From contig JALLLT010000010.1 in the NCBI GenBank assembly GCA_025266875.1, forward strand, positions 868,001 through 932,000: DNA of 64,000 bases, in the 5' to 3' direction. Below, piece after piece: positions 23,913 through 34,300 of the stretch (position 1 is the first letter of the stretch; the number at the start of each line of letters is the position of its first letter). The position numbers and the translations under genes were made by a program. The notes below the pieces were generated by a model, which saw nothing but the letters and a program-made list of their open reading frames with translations, was not told where the DNA came from and did not search any database. The stretch is from Fennellomyces sp. T-0311 (Eukaryota; Mucoromycota; Mucoromycetes; Mucorales; Lichtheimiaceae).

Positions 23913-24523
23913 TCAAAACTTAGCGCTCTTATCTCCCACTGCATCCGGATTCTTTACATGATCTTCGTAATCGCTGCTATCGTCATCGGCTATTGCACCG
24001 GATTCTAGTGAGGACCCCAGGGAGCCGAATGTTCTACACAACAAAAGAATATATCCATTGGTCGCACAATTCCATGCTTATATTGCGAATTGAAGAACAA
24101 CTAACTCTTTGCTGCTGTTTTCGCCTCTACTGTCGCTAAACGCTCGTATAGAGCTGTCGCTTATATTTTGTATGGAATACCCTGGCGTTGCTTTAGCCTG
24201 AGAAGAGTTTTAACGCGTGCAATGAGGGCGTAGTACGTAACTCACTGTTGAAGACGATGGTGTTGATTCAAGCTCTGTGTCCCAGGGTGTTTTCCCAGGA
24301 AGTAGTCCTTTCAGAGTTGCTGTAAAGATGAATATGTCATCCCCCTTCGCTAGAACGTCTTTAGCAAATTCAATCTCTTGTGCAAATGCGTCTTGGAAAG
24401 TCATTTGGTGCAAAGAATCTTCCATCCTCGAGAACATGGCTGGGTTAAAAAAATCACTTTTGCATTTCCTTATGCAGACTACTTTTTGTTGCTACCAGAC
24501 CACGTACTTGTGCTAGGTGACAT
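23913..24523 (-). CDS. Unrecognised small protein, four exons
   Basis: A 140-residue protein reconstructed from exons 24523-24508 (16 nt), 24439-24246, 24197-24106 and 24033-23913 (423 nt, in frame). All introns are 48-72 nt with normal GT-AG ends. The amino half is predicted helical (EDSLHQMTFQDAFAQEIEFA, then DVLAKGDDIFIFTATLKGLL). The C-terminal half is Ser/Asp/Glu-rich and probably disordered. No signal peptide or membrane segment is present. I do not recognise the family. The clean junctions and frame make a real gene likely. It converges on the aldo-keto reductase gene, 130 bp away. Confidence 0.6.
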
Positions 24524-26426
24524 ATTTTCTTGACCTAGCTCTTTTAATTTGTTTAATAAATATGAGTATCAGTGTCATAATCGTCTACGTTTCAACGCTA
24601 TAACAATACTGTTGTACGTAAAAGTTCAGCTTATATAAAAATTATGTCATAGAAATCGCATCTAAGATTACCCCAGGTTCTGGAGTTCAAGAGGGCAGAC
24701 TGACAACACCAAGGAGGTGTTAGCTATAACTTGTGTTGACAAGGACAATTTATAGGAACAACCCATGACCCTTTATCTGAAAGCCTGATCTGCCAAGAGC
24801 TTGCAGTAAGTAGGTATTATTTTTGATGCGATTATCGGCATCTATGGCAAAGGGGATAAAGCTATAGATCTAGTAAGCAAGCTCCAAACTGAAGATATAA
24901 ATATGAAAAATCCTCATCAAAAAGAGTCAACGCGTTGAAATGTTTGCCTAAAGAACATGATAAAGGTCATATATAAACCATCTTCAGCACATAGAGGAGC
25001 CACTTCTTTTGAAATATCTACAATGAGGCGCTACCACCGTGATCGATCTACAGTAGCAGCGTTATCATGTTTTTTAAGAAAAAATGGAAGTGGGAGGGTA
25101 CAGCCATTTGGATTGCTGGGTTGGTTGTATACTTCGGCCCCACTACCCAAGTGTGTTGGTTCATAAACTAACGCTAATACCGAGTGGGACCTCTTCGGCC
25201 GTTCTCTCTCGGTCACGTATGATTCAAGGCACAATTTGTTGTAAAATACTATTGAACTTAAAAAAGATAAATAATGGACACAGCTTTTAGGAGTAACCAT
25301 TATATCCTCCTATCCAATATGCGCTCTAGGTCCAAAAAATATATACGTATATACACATCATAGAAAATATTATTTACAATATTCACAATATCCACAGCTA
25401 ACAAAATGTAACAATATTAGGCGGCGAAGGAAAATGCACCCTCCATATATACCATCTGAAGCTACCCAGAGCCACCTATTCATGACGCATTGTCAGAGCA
25501 TAGATAATTAAGGAAAAGTGAGAATCGCCACAAACGGACACTCCAAGTTAACTTTTTCTGTCATCCAAAAGTTGTTGCACTTGTACCTCTTTACATTACT
25601 TCCCGCCTTTCAACAGTAACTAATAATCATTACGTTTTTAGCAAGCAGGTGAGGCCAGCCCATAGCTACATATATTAAGGTATACTTATAGAAAGTTTAA
25701 GTCAGATAAGCTATTGTACTATGCTCGTTTCGCAAGAAACATACCCAAAGTTTGAGACATGGCAGGATGGGATGCAGGGAAGACGTCTCCATGATCACTG
25801 GAATTTCATCGAAAAGCTAGATCTCTAAGTCTACGCATCGACTATACATTACTAGAAATCCAATGGACATGAAGAGGCCTATTCTCTTCATTTTGGCCGC
25901 AGTGCAACCACCTCCATCACGGTATTGTGGCTACTGGAATACCAACTACCCGTTAATTTTAGATTGGTGGTCCTAAGGCTTCTCCATTAAGTACGCAGCC
26001 TTAAACAGTTTCAGTAGCTTAAGTAAGGAATGTAGAGCAGGACCTTCATCATCAGAGTAGCAGCTTTTTGTTTAAACGATATAATAAACATTTTTTTGGA
26101 CAAATGACTTTTTATGAAGCATACTTTATATGCAGATATCTTTTTTCTTGTAAGCATGCCTCTTTTCGTGTTGCCAATGAAATGCTGAGTCTTAGCGTCA
26201 TACTGACCTTCCAGCTCTGCCTTATGGATTTGGAATTACTTTCTATGGTAGCACAGCCACGTTTACGTCCTGCCCGTAATCTGATATGAGCTCTACAATC
26301 TTGATGATACAGGTCACATATTTTGCTGCCCTGACGAACAAGCATTTATTACAATAAGATGGGGTGTGGGTGTTCCATGTATAATAAACAGTATACGCAT
26401 ATGTAAAAAGAAGAGTCATCATATTA
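24524..26426. other. Gene-poor AT-rich stretch
   Basis: About 1.9 kb with only short frames on both strands (up to about 90 codons) and no recognised motif. It includes the promoter of the small gene ending at 24523 and the 3' flank of the stomatin gene. Confidence 0.5.
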
Positions 26427-27651
26427 TTACTTAAAGTTGTTTGGGTCAGCCAGTGCCTGGTAAGCTGCGGTTTGCACTCGGCCCATGGATGAGCTGCTGC
26501 CATCCGCATCTGAAGGCAAATAGACGATTCGTGTACCCGGGCCCTTGGCCAACGTCTGCATTGTTTCGAGATAGCGGATCTGCATAGCAGCTGGCGTGCT
26601 AAGAATATCAGCAGCAGTACGCATCAACTTTGCAGAGTCGACTTCGGCACGGGCACTAATGACTTTGGCGTTACCAACGCGTTTAGCTTGTGCTGCGGCG
26701 GAAAGTGACTCTTGCAAGTCTTGTGAGAAACTCAAATCCTTGATCAAAATAGACTCGATCTAAAAAAGAGTGGGTTGAGCACACATGCGCATTTTAGATG
26801 CTCTTTGGGTTGTACTACCTTGACACCCCATTGTTTCGCAACGGGTCTTGTCACGTCCTGAATTTCTTTTGCGATGGCTTCTCTGTTCTCAATGCAATCC
26901 TGCAACGTCTTTGCGCCCAGAATATGACGTAGGGTCGTTTGTGTGCTAAAATGACCTGTGCGTGAGTAAAAAAAAAGAATGATAGAAAAAATCATTAGAC
27001 TGTTACCGTTCAACAAGTGCGCGTTTCACACTGCTGACACCAAATTCTGCTCGGAACGGGTTCTCAATATGCCAGTACAGCACGCTGTCAATGTTGACAC
27101 TGACATTGTCTTTGGTCATGATGATTTGTCGCGGAATTTCGACAATTTGCATCTTAATGTCCACTCGGTGCACTTTTTCCGTCAAAGGATTGACCTGTAT
27201 GCCATAAACAATGTTACAAAAATATCCAAAATAGTCCATTGATCGGGGAGCCGTTTTACCTTGACCAGGCCAGGATTGACGCACTTTGAGAACTTGCCAA
27301 ATCGTGTGACCAAGCCTACATGGCCTTGATCTACTTCTTTGTACGGGTTGGGACAGCAAAAGCAGCAGGGAATCTATAAGACAGTTCAGAAACCATGGCA
27401 AATCTATGGTTGCAGACAACTTTTTTACCGTGCCCAAACCACCGGCGATCGAACCAAGACAGTTCATCATCGTGCCGTACCATCCCTGCAAACATTTAGA
27501 CGAAAAGAATGTGGGAATTGTGCAAGAAAACACCTACACCATCATAGAAATTGAGATTGGCTTCGAAAAAGAAGTCGGTTTGAGGGGTTCGCTTCTGCGC
27601 GCCTCGTTGAAGAGGAACTTCATCGCTACGTGCTTGGTGAGGTGTGCTCAT
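26427..27651 (-). CDS. Stomatin/Band 7 (SPFH) protein, copy 1
   Basis: Membrane scaffold of the stomatin family, which forms oligomers in cholesterol/ergosterol-rich domains or mitochondria. Exons are 27651-27538, 27485-27429, 27373-27260, 27194-27007, 26945-26819 and 26759-26427 (933 nt, 310 residues). Segments typical of the family are WYGTMMNCLGS, a Cys-rich IPCCFCCPNPYKEV hairpin (likely acylated), GHVGLVTRFGKF, VNIDSVLYWHIENP, LRHILGAKTLQDCIENRE and the C-terminal coiled-coil leading to STPAAMQIRYLETMQTLA. The start at 27651 is preferred over an upstream in-frame ATG (27747) because the intervening sequence is pyrimidine-rich leader. It is paired head-to-head with its paralogue at 27906. 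Confidence 0.93.
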
Positions 27652-27905
27652 GGTATCGAAAGAGGCGTAGAGTAAAAAGTAAAGAAGAAAAAGAAGTTGA
27701 GCAAAAAACAAAAAGTAAGAGAAAATATCGCGCGCGTGTGCGACCACTGCATGAAATTACAGAAAGCTGAGCAGCTCAGCATCGTCCCTGCTGAGCATTT
27801 CGTGTGACAACGCGTAACCGTTCGTTTTTTTCTTTTGTTGCATAACTTTTAACCTCGTTTTCCTTCTCTTTAACTTTTTCTACATTTTCTTCCTACTCTC
27901 AAACC
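27652..27905. promoter_or_regulatory. Shared promoter of two divergent stomatin genes
   Basis: 254 bp between the start codons of two inverted paralogues. It contains pyrimidine-rich leaders on both sides and a near-palindromic GCTGAGCAGCTCAGC at about 27767-27781. Joint control is inferred from spacing. Confidence 0.5.
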
Positions 27906-29183
27906 ATGGCTTCCCTTGGCGAGTCTTCAAACAGCAAATCTCCCACGTACGCTCCGTACACCGATGAAGAGCCGTATGCCGGTATTAGCAGACAAGACGT
28001 CGAAGTGTCTTACGAGCAGGATTTCGGTCTTGACGATATGCCACATGTAAGAGCCATTTTTTGTCAGTGCGATCCATCATCTTGACGCATTTTGTAGGGC
28101 TTTTATGGCTCAATGATGACTTGCATCGGTGACACGCTAGGCTTCCTTGGTTCAGTAAGATTATTTTGAAACAGCCATGTGATATACAAAAAGGCAAGCT
28201 CACACTTTCCAATCACAGATCCCAATTCCATGCTGTATATGTTTTCCCAACCCCTACAAACAAGTTCGACAAGGTATGTAACACATTGCTCGACGTTTCG
28301 ATATGGTCTAAACCCAACACGACCTTTTAGGCACCGTGGGACTTATTTCGCGCTTCGGCAAATGTTACAAAGTCGTTGATCCCGGTCTGGTCAAAGTAAT
28401 CCAACCTCACTGCTTATTCTGTCCTGTTCTCAACGTGCGAATGATAGATCAATCCCGTGACTGAAAGCATCAAACGTATGGATATGACCATTCAAATCAC
28501 TGATCTTCCTTCACAAGAGGTTATGACCAAGGTATACAACATCCAGATGCCGCGTGACCATCCGCTCATGGAGTTTTATAGGATAATGTCAGTATTGCGA
28601 TTGAATCCGTACTATACTGGCGCATCGTTGCACCCTATGAAGCAGAATACCTAGTTGAAAATGTCATGGTGGCGCTCGTCGAAAGGTATAAGCACAACTT
28701 GCGCTCAATAATAATAAAAGGAAGACGCTCATCTTCTTTTTGGGCATTAGAGCACGAACAATACTTCGCAATGTCTGTGGCCAACATTCACTGCAAGACC
28801 TTATCGAAAACCGCGATGCCATTTCTCGAGAAATCCAAAAAAACATCAATCCCGCGGCACAAAAGTGGGGTGTCGAGATTGAAGCCACGCTTGTCAAGGA
28901 TATCGGCATCTCGCAGCAATTGCAAACCAATCTGTCGTCGGCAGCCACCGCTAAGCGATTGGGCGAGTCGCGGGTGATCGCCTCGGAGGCTGAGGTGGAA
29001 GCAGCTAAACTGATGCGCGAAGCAGCTGATATTCTTAGTACACCTGCAGCAATGCAGATCCGTTACCTTGAGACGCTGACATCCATGAGTCGCGCCGGTC
29101 AAGGTCCAAAGACCATCTTCATGCCTATGCCAGGTTCTGGAGGTCCAAAATCATTGGGTTTTGAAGATCCTCCAAAACATTAA
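27906..29183 (+). CDS. Stomatin/Band 7 (SPFH) protein, copy 2
   Basis: Paralogue of the divergent neighbour. Exons are 27906-28046, 28098-28154, 28219-28273, 28331-28395, 28448-28531, 28582-28685 and 28751-29183 (939 nt, 312 residues). The order of motifs is the same: FYGSMMTCIGDTLGFLGS, Cys-rich IPCCICFPNPYKQV, GTVGLISRFGKCYK, VSIAIESVLYWRIVAPYEAE, ILRNVCGQHSLQDLIENRD and STPAAMQIRYLETLTSM. Four intron positions and phases are shared with copy 1; two (before GTVGL and before DNVSI) are unique to this copy, and the one before the IES segment is unique to copy 1. The amino-terminal 45 residues differ between copies. Confidence 0.93.
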
Positions 29184-29277
29184 TAGTACTAACGATGATA
29201 ATAAGCTTATTTTCTTTTATATATGAGCCAACAAATATATATATAATAACTATATTCTCAATTTGGCGGGGTATCCC

Positions 29278-30270
29278 TTATGATGACGATGCAGTTGTTT
29301 CGCTAGAAGACGGTGATGATGAAGATGGTGGGGGATGAGCAGAATGTTTCTCCGTACGGCGTACTGGTTCTCGCAGTGCATGCTCAGCAGGTGACGTTAT
29401 GGTGTGGCGCGGTGTATCATAGCGATGATCCGGTTGACCGGGAGATCGTCCGACGCTAGTGTCGATGGGTGGTAGAATGGGCTTAGCAGAACGTGGTGAA
29501 GGGGTGGAAGGTGGTATGGCATCTTGTTCTACTGGCTTAGTCCTTGGCCGCTTACTTCGATCGGCCTGAGCATCGGTTGGCGTGCCGCTTCCACTTCCGC
29601 GCTGGATTTTGGCTTTGAGCGCTTCCATCACTTGAACGTGAGACAAGCTACCTTCTTCATTCACTGAGGCCCTGCCTCGTTTCCTTCCTGCTTCATCTAT
29701 AGCACCCGGTGATATGGGCGTGGCTGGCTGATGGCCTGGATACAGTCGGTTGCGACGGTAAGGGTTGTCGGCTGGTGGACACAATGGATGGGCCGAATGG
29801 GGATACGGATCCGATGAGCCATTATCGCTCGTAATGCGTGCCAATACTTGCTGTTGAACAGGCGCAAGTCCATAATACGGTTGTGCGGTATGTTGCGTGG
29901 TAGGCACTGCTGGTGCATAATGCTTGTCGTAGTATCGTAGCGTTGCTTTGCTGTGCTCCCGCATAAGGTCCATGTCCAACTCTCGCAGCTGAACACGCGC
30001 TTGTTCTGTCTTTAACGTATCTTGTGCTGCGATTTTCTTTAAAATCCACGGTGAGGGGCCAATGTCACTTTTTGTCATGCACACACTCACCTTGTCTTCT
30101 TCCATTTTGGCCATCAAGATATGCTTGAGTAACTCGGGATCATCTCGATACCGTTCAAGAATGTGTCGCACAGAGACATCTGCATCTGCTGGCGGTTTGG
30201 CGAGTGTAGGTGAAGCCTGCCAGGCCTTGACTCGAGACCGTGGCGATGCTGCATTCGTGTTGACGGACAT
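29278..30270 (-). CDS. Low-complexity, probably nuclear protein
   Basis: Exons 30270-30091 and 30036-29278, giving 312 residues; leaving the 54-nt intron in also keeps the frame and gives 330. The amino part is helical (SVRHILERYRDDPELLKHIL, then a charged helix with KTEQARVQLRELDMDLMREH). The rest is Pro/Ser/Thr-rich with basic clusters (GRKRGRAS, RSKRPRTK) resembling nuclear localisation signals, and ends in a serine run. I do not recognise a named family; a transcription-related role is only inference. It converges on stomatin copy 2, with under 100 bp between stops. Confidence 0.7.
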   Translation of the reverse strand: MSVNTNAASPRSRVKAWQASPTLAKPPADADVSVRHILERYRDDPELLKHILMAKMEEDKVSVCMTKSDIGPSPWILKKIAAQDTLKTEQARVQLRELDMDLMREHSKATLRYYDKHYAPAVPTTQHTAQPYYGLAPVQQQVLARITSDNGSSDPYPHSAHPLCPPADNPYRRNRLYPGHQPATPISPGAIDEAGRKRGRASVNEEGSLSHVQVMEALKAKIQRGSGSGTPTDAQADRSKRPRTKPVEQDAIPPSTPSPRSAKPILPPIDTSVGRSPGQPDHRYDTPRHTITSPAEHALREPVRRTEKHSAHPPPSSSSPSSSETTASSS

Positions 30271-31357
30271 GGGGGGAAGGTTTTTCTGGTTGAATTGGAG
30301 CTTGGCTCACTATTTATAGCGCAACAAGGTTGCTAAATTTATATCTAATTCTTTGTCACCGAAGCCAACGTGTGCAGGCCCTTTTTCGTTCCAGGCCAAA
30401 CAAAAACAACACCTTGTCTTTCCATGACTCCATCTTCCGTGGCACTGCTTGCTGTTTTCCTGATGCTGCATTGGAGTCGCGGCGATCCGTTTTTTAAGCA
30501 TTGGTGCGTATCACAGCCATCCTTTTCCCGACTTTCCGGATCACGCTTGCTTGAATAGGAATCATAGAAATCAGTCCGCTTCCTCTACTTTTCCTTTTGT
30601 ACGATCTTAATGTTAAGATCTTCGTGTGGATTTTTAATTGAAAGAGAGTCATACGGGGGATTGTCCCAGACGCCGTGTATAAATTGATGCTACCAACATC
30701 TCCATGCATACCTTCAGCACCTAAAGCTTTGGCCAATGCCACCGTCAGCGCTCGGCCAGCGCGCAGATAAGCCCAGGGTGACAATGTTTCGGCGGATGCG
30801 GGGCAGCAAGACCGGTGAGTTGGATATCGATTGAGACACAATCGCAACAGACTATTCCTCGGTTGCTTTCTTTTTTCCATCCGCCTCACTACTCTAATGT
30901 TGACGCGTCCGTTTTATCCGCAAGAAGCTTTTTTATTTTCACCTGCTAGTTACACGCAGATTTTAAGTTCAAAAACCATAATTACGTATCAATTCGAATC
31001 ACACACGGTGCTATCCGCGTAAATAACTGAATGTGCGGCTTTTTCGAACGACAGCAAGCAGCAATGATGCCATTTCAGCGTCCACAATGATGAATGCATC
31101 CGATTACGCGCTATGTATTTTATGATGGTCGGTAAACCTTTATCGATCAATTAGGACCTTGATAAACTTAGCTCCAATGCAGATACCTAAGCTCGGTAAC
31201 CTGAAGGTGATTATCCCAGCTTAAGCAATACCGCGTGCTGGGCAGTAGCGCTAGGTTGATCGCCAAATGCTGAAATCCAATGCCCTTGACTGGACTTGAA
31301 CTATTCTACCTTTTTGCCCTATTTTAGACAAAGCACTGCTTTGACAACAACCTCAAC
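30271..31357. other. Intergenic upstream of HIR3
   Basis: About 1.1 kb between divergent genes. A GC-richer segment at 30700-30830 has open frames on the minus strand (including a 131-codon frame, 30494-30889), but no motif or consistent splice structure supports a gene. Confidence 0.45.
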
Positions 31358-34300
31358 ATGGTCCGTATGCAATCGTACATGCTTTCATCAAATCAAAGAC
31401 TAATAATCACCTTGCAGATCCACTGGGCCACGCTCAACAAGGGTGTCGTGCTTCCGGAAACAGATCCTTCTGAAATCCAGGTTCGGTTGACTCGACTTCA
31501 CTAAACGTCTATAGCTAACGCGATTCGTCGATTCAGATTGAACAATTCTTAAAGCAATACCATCAAGCACTTCAACTTCACCAAAAAGGACGATTGGAAG
31601 AAGCGAAATCCTTGTACGAAAGAATCATCAACGACGATCTTGTTGAAAATGGCCCTGAAACGACAGTACGTTTTATGCATTTCCGACATTCTCGATCGTC
31701 CGTTAACACATTCAACAGGATCCGAACCAGAACTTGACAATGACCAATTCGTCGCTCGTCATGTTACGTTTTCTGGTTTACAAGAACTATGCTATGCTAT
31801 TAAAGCATGAATTCGACACTTTAGGCACCAATGATGTGGAGAAGGGCAAAGAGGCAATAAAGTACTTTCTAATGGTAAAGTGGCCCCTCGGGTATACAGT
31901 TGCCCGCCCTCGCTAATAGTGTACCGATAAAGGCTCTTGATATCGATGAAACCGAACAGTCGCTGTGGTATCGCGTTGGACAACTTGCACAGGCAACAGG
32001 CAACGCACGACTGGCTCGTTTGGCGTATGAACATGGATTATACATTATCGGTCTCCGGGAAAAGTACCCAAAACAGTTCGACGAGGACAAATTCAATAGC
32101 AGTACTGGATCTATCCTCGACTTTTGGAAAGAAGTGGAAAGCCTATTCTCATCGGGTCGAATATCCCCTATCCAGTGGCGATGTATGGAAGGGCTCTGCG
32201 AGGCAAGTCGATAATATGTATACAACACGATTATATTGAATGTAGCTTCATATAGATTCTGACAGAAATCGGGGATCATGAAGCGTGCAGCGCCTATATG
32301 AAACTAGCATCGCAATACTATCCCAACTGGCCGCTACTAACCAAGCTGGAGCATGCGCGGGATACTTATGTGGTTGAAGAGAAACATGAAGAGCTCCCTC
32401 CGGCCGTTCGTATCAAAGTCTCAAAGCCCGAATGGTCTACATTACTCAAAGCTCTTATCGATAGCTATAATGAGCTTACTAACAGCGGTGATGGGCATGT
32501 GGTTGAAGGGTATGTGGTGATTAAGGATATGACTAACATTGCTATCCAAATGTATAGGCAGAATCCACTGTATAACGACGTACCCGTTGTTAATCGAGCA
32601 TTGCATATCCACGTTACTGCACGTGAAAGCAACAACCATCACAACGACGACAATCGATCCGCTGAAAACGTGGATGATGACATTCAAATTCCGGACGCGC
32701 CACCTGAATCGGATGCAAAGACTGCTTCAGAGCTGCAACAGGTGGATGAAAACCGGTCATCCGAACCTATGGAAACAAACGATGATGAAGAAGATAAAAC
32801 ACCAGCTATCGAAACAACCTCGCAACATGAATCCGAAAAGTCACCCGTTCCATCAAAGGAATCGAGCAAAGCAACATCCGAGAAGGTAGAAACAGAAGCA
32901 ACAAACATCCAATCCCCATCAACACCACCGAAAGAAACAAATGATGCGACAATAGTATCCGTGCACACCGCGGCTGAAAAGGTGGACCTTCAATCGTCAA
33001 CAACAGCACCAGAACAAATACAAAGCGGAGAAACAAGCATCCACCCATCATCTTCAGCACCAAGTGATGCCACCCCAGTATCTGGACAACCAAAGAGCGA
33101 CCGAGTGGTGATCGACCTTAGTATGGATGACGATGATATAGGTGCTCCTGCCCTTTCGACAGCCAATGTCGAAACCGAGACAAAAGGCCTGACAACGGAT
33201 ATGGAAAAGAATGAGGATCAGCAAGAGACAAAAACACTTAAGCGAAAGCGATCTGACCAAGATGATGCTGAGCAGGATGATGAAGATGATGGGGATGAGG
33301 AGGAAGATAAAAGGGCAACATTAAGGTACACAAGACATTTACGTCTTATCCCATTTCGCTGACGCGCTGGATACAGAGCATCGAAGCGACAAAAAGAAAA
33401 GGTCGAAAACGAAGAGAGCTCCCGTCGCAAAATGCTTGAAGAGGAAGAAGAACTTTCCAATTCAATACAAAAGGTCTTTGACAAGTTAGCCGCTATCTCT
33501 GGAACTAAGCGCGAAAAACCTTGGTACATCCCCGTTGCCATGTCACTCGATGACCCAACTCTTTCTTCGTTTTGGAGATGGTTCGACGCGAAAGTGTCTG
33601 AACTGGATCGACGCTACGCGTGGGATTATGAGCGTTCAGGGTATGTGTATTGGGTGACATGGCGTGTTTCCATAGCTAAATACCTGTTTCGCAGGGGTGG
33701 CATAGATCTTACGTTACCTTCGAGCACCTCTGAAGGCAAGCGTGGTCCGCAATACGCCATATTTGCAACCACAGATACCCATCTACGAAACCCTGCTGCC
33801 GAAGAGATGGCCGTGTTAAACCTGATCGACTCTCTCAATATCGAGAATTCGGGAGTTACAGATAGCCTGCTTCATGCTACTTTGGTGTTACTCGAAGAAG
33901 ACGCTCAGTCTGGGCTGGATCCAAATGTTGCCGACCTACTTGTTGATACCATTGTTTTGCTCGAACAAAACTTTCTGCAACAGTACCTTTTTAAAGATAG
34001 CGACATAATAACGGAGGGAGGAAACACCTCAACACTCAAGGTAAGCGGCATATGGTACATGGAGATAAGTTCCTTATTATTCCCAAAGCTAGTGCTCCGA
34101 ATATGCGAAAGAATGATGGATCGATTAATCAAGATGATCCTGACCTCCATGGAGAATTTTCCGGTCAATCCGTTGCTCAGAAAGAAACCAAGTGCTGCCA
34201 AACAAGCCGAGAAAGTTGCCATTCGGCATTTCACCAATATCTGCAATGCTTGGATCGGAATACTTGAGCGAACAATGATGAAGGAACTTACAAACTTCTT

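Noticed and set aside
30494..30889. 131-codon minus-strand frame
   Set aside because: All frames are open in this GC-richer segment and no motif is present.
31875..31899. 25-nt intron in HIR3 to the acceptor GTATACAG
   Set aside because: Too short; the acceptor at 31932 gives a 58-nt intron and restores the conserved ALDIDETEQSLWYRVG segment.
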